Source: Arthrobacter pascens (GTDB lineage: Bacteria > Actinomycetota > Actinomycetes > Actinomycetales > Micrococcaceae). From it: 64,000 bases of DNA. Under the pieces are notes generated by a model, which ran no database searches, was not told where the DNA came from, and saw only the letters and a list, made by a program, of their open reading frames with translations. A program made the translations under genes and the position numbers. Below are positions 62,840-64,000 of this stretch, piece by piece. The stretch spans positions 1,798,001 through 1,862,000 of the forward strand of contig NZ_JAUSXF010000001.1 in assembly GCF_030816475.1 (NCBI RefSeq). The letters run 5' to 3'. Every line of letters starts with the position of its first letter. Within the stretch, counting starts at the first letter, position 1.

Positions 62840-63070
62840 ATGAAACGACTTGTCTGGATGGGAATCGGCGTGGCCATCGGAGTCATCGCCTTCCGCAAGG
62901 TCACGGAGGCCCAGGCCAACCTGGGCCCGGCCGGCCTGAACCGCGCCGTGGGCCGGCTGACGGACGGCCTCTATGATTTCGCGGATGCCGTCCGGTCCGG
63001 AATGCACGAACGAGAGACCGATCTGCGCACCGCGCTCGGCGTCGAATCGCAGGACCTGGCACGCCGCTAG
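62840..63070 (+). CDS. DUF6167-like small membrane protein
   Basis: A 76-aa protein: short helix MKRLVWMGIGVAIGVIAFRK then an amphipathic stretch (AVGRLTDGLYDFADAVRSGM). It is the usual partner gene between the DUF948 gene and alaS in Micrococcaceae. The 20-base gap and same direction suggest an operon with its neighbours. Confidence 0.8.
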   Translation: MKRLVWMGIGVAIGVIAFRKVTEAQANLGPAGLNRAVGRLTDGLYDFADAVRSGMHERETDLRTALGVESQDLARR

Positions 63071-63182
63071 CCGGCGGCCGCGGGAGAATTAATCAGTAGT
63101 TCCGGTTTGCCGGAGCTGCCGTCTGAATCAAAATGTCACGCCGGAAGAAACGCGTGAACCAAGAAGGGTAAGTAATCAGCTC

Positions 63183-64000
63183 ATGAAGTCGCAGGAGATC
63201 ACAAAGCGCTGGGTGGACTTTTTTGTCAGCAAAGGCCACACCGCGGTCCCCTCCGCGTCGCTGGTCTCCAGCGACCCGTCCCTGCTGTTCACCGTCGCCG
63301 GCATGGTCCCGTTCATCCCCTACCTGACGGCGCGCGAAGAGGCCCCGTATTCCCGTGCCACCAGCGTGCAGAAGTGCATCCGCACCGGTGACATCGAGGA
63401 AGTTGGCAAGACCGCCCGCCATGGGACCTTTTTCCAGATGTGCGGAAACTTCTCCTTCGGCGACTACTTCAAGGAAGACGCCATCCGGTTCGCCTGGGAG
63501 CTCCTGACCTCGAGCGTGGACGACGGCGGCTACGGCCTTCCGCCCGAACTGCTCTGGGTGACTGTCTACGAAGAGGATGACGAAGCCAAGGAGCTGTGGC
63601 TGAAGAACACCGGCGTCCCTGCCGAGCGCATCCAGCGCATGGGCAAGGCCGACAATTACTGGCACACAGGCCAGCCCGGCCCGGCCGGCCCCTGCTCTGA
63701 GATCTACTATGACCGCGGCCCCGCCTACGGTGCTGAAGGCGGCCCGATTGCCGACGAGAACCGCTACGTCGAAATCTGGAACCTCGTGTTCATGCAGTAC
63801 CAAATCGACAACGTCCGCTCGAAGGACGACTTCGACATCGTGGGTGAGCTGCCCAAGAAGAACATCGACACCGGCCTCGGCATGGAGCGCCTCGCCATGA
63901 TCCTGCAGGGCGTCGAGAACATGTACGAGACCGACCAGGTCCGTCCCGTCATCGACAAGGCTGCCGAGCTGTCCGGCCGGGAATACACGTCGGCGGAAAC
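63183..64000 (+). CDS. alaS: Alanyl-tRNA synthetase, N-terminal part (cut by window end)
   Basis: The first 272 codons of Ala[49 protein letters not shown] (motif 2 region), [30 protein letters not shown] and [20 protein letters not shown]. The editing and C-Ala domains lie outside the window. The ATG at 63183 follows AAGAAGGGTAAG by about 15 bases, a wide spacing. Confidence 0.96.
   Translation, partial: MKSQEITKRWVDFFVSKGHTAVPSASLVSSDPSLLFTVAGMVPFIPYLTAREEAPYSRATSVQKCIRTGDIEEVGKTARHGTFFQMCGNFSFGDYFKEDAIRFAWELLTSSVDDGGYGLPPELLWVTVYEEDDEAKELWLKNTGVPAERIQRMGKADNYWHTGQPGPAGPCSEIYYDRGPAYGAEGGPIADENRYVEIWNLVFMQYQIDNVRSKDDFDIVGELPKKNIDTGLGMERLAMILQGVENMYETDQVRPVIDKAAELSGREYTSAE

Overview
The window is about 64 kb of high-GC chromosomal DNA from an actinobacterium, most likely Arthrobacter, Pseudarthrobacter or a close Micrococcaceae relative. 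The inference rests on a CGYC mycoredoxin, a thrS-HIT-pgsA cluster of the kind that makes phosphatidylinositol phosphate in actinobacteria, an acVLRF1-type peptidyl-tRNA hydrolase, a DUF6504-dnaE2 pair, many GTG/TTG starts and several apparently leaderless promoters. No tRNA, rRNA, CRISPR array, prophage or plasmid module was recognised.

Layout. 1-12.3 kb is accessory and envelope DNA: an HNH endonuclease, a DUF2087 protein, DinB, two secreted cell-wall proteins each behind a c-di-AMP (ydaO-type) riboswitch, an acyltransferase, two hydrolases, a secreted coiled-coil/transglycosylase-like protein, a cupin, a DksA/TraR-like protein and an AlkD-like protein. 12347-15505 is an IS30-family element broken by an IS110-family element. 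15.5-26.9 kb holds small metabolic and stress genes (SDR, phosphoesterase, NUDIX, EEP, thioesterase-like, LplA-like, mycoredoxin, YedK, chorismate mutase), ending in the SOS-type DUF6504-dnaE2 pair behind a LexA-like palindrome. 27.0-31.3 kb holds thrS, HIT, pgsA and pdxS. 31500-34658 is a second copy of the nested IS30::IS110 unit in the opposite orientation. 34.7-40.1 kb holds an M3 peptidase, a CapA lipoprotein and gatD-murT. 40.2-64 kb is conserved core: pdxT, yebC, ruvCAB, yajC-secD-secF, rel, a DUF349 protein, a cyclophilin, hisS, an APC permease, aspS, acVLRF1, rarA, rpsD, two small membrane proteins and the start of alaS.

The main discovery is in the nested element. The 240-bp left end of the IS110 element encodes a recognisable bridge RNA. 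Its target loop carries two guide segments that match the two halves of the site in IS30 where the element sits, and its donor loop carries guides matching the element's own right and left ends. The target site is the DNA encoding GHWEGDL, the conserved motif of IS30 transposases that contains the first catalytic Asp, so this IS110 element looks programmed to parasitise IS30 elements. Joining the element's ends would create a TTGACA-17 bp-TACGGT promoter. The two 3159-bp nested copies have different matched 3-bp target duplications (TGC and TTG), so the broken IS30 moved as a unit after IS110 entered it.

Functionally the window combines cell-wall remodelling and its regulation (c-di-AMP riboswitches, NlpC/P60, GatD-MurT), DNA damage tolerance and recombination (dnaE2, YedK, ruvCAB, rarA), protein export (yajC-secDF), stringent response (rel), translation (thrS, hisS, aspS, alaS, rpsD, acVLRF1) and vitamin B6 synthesis (pdxS and pdxT, about 9 kb apart).
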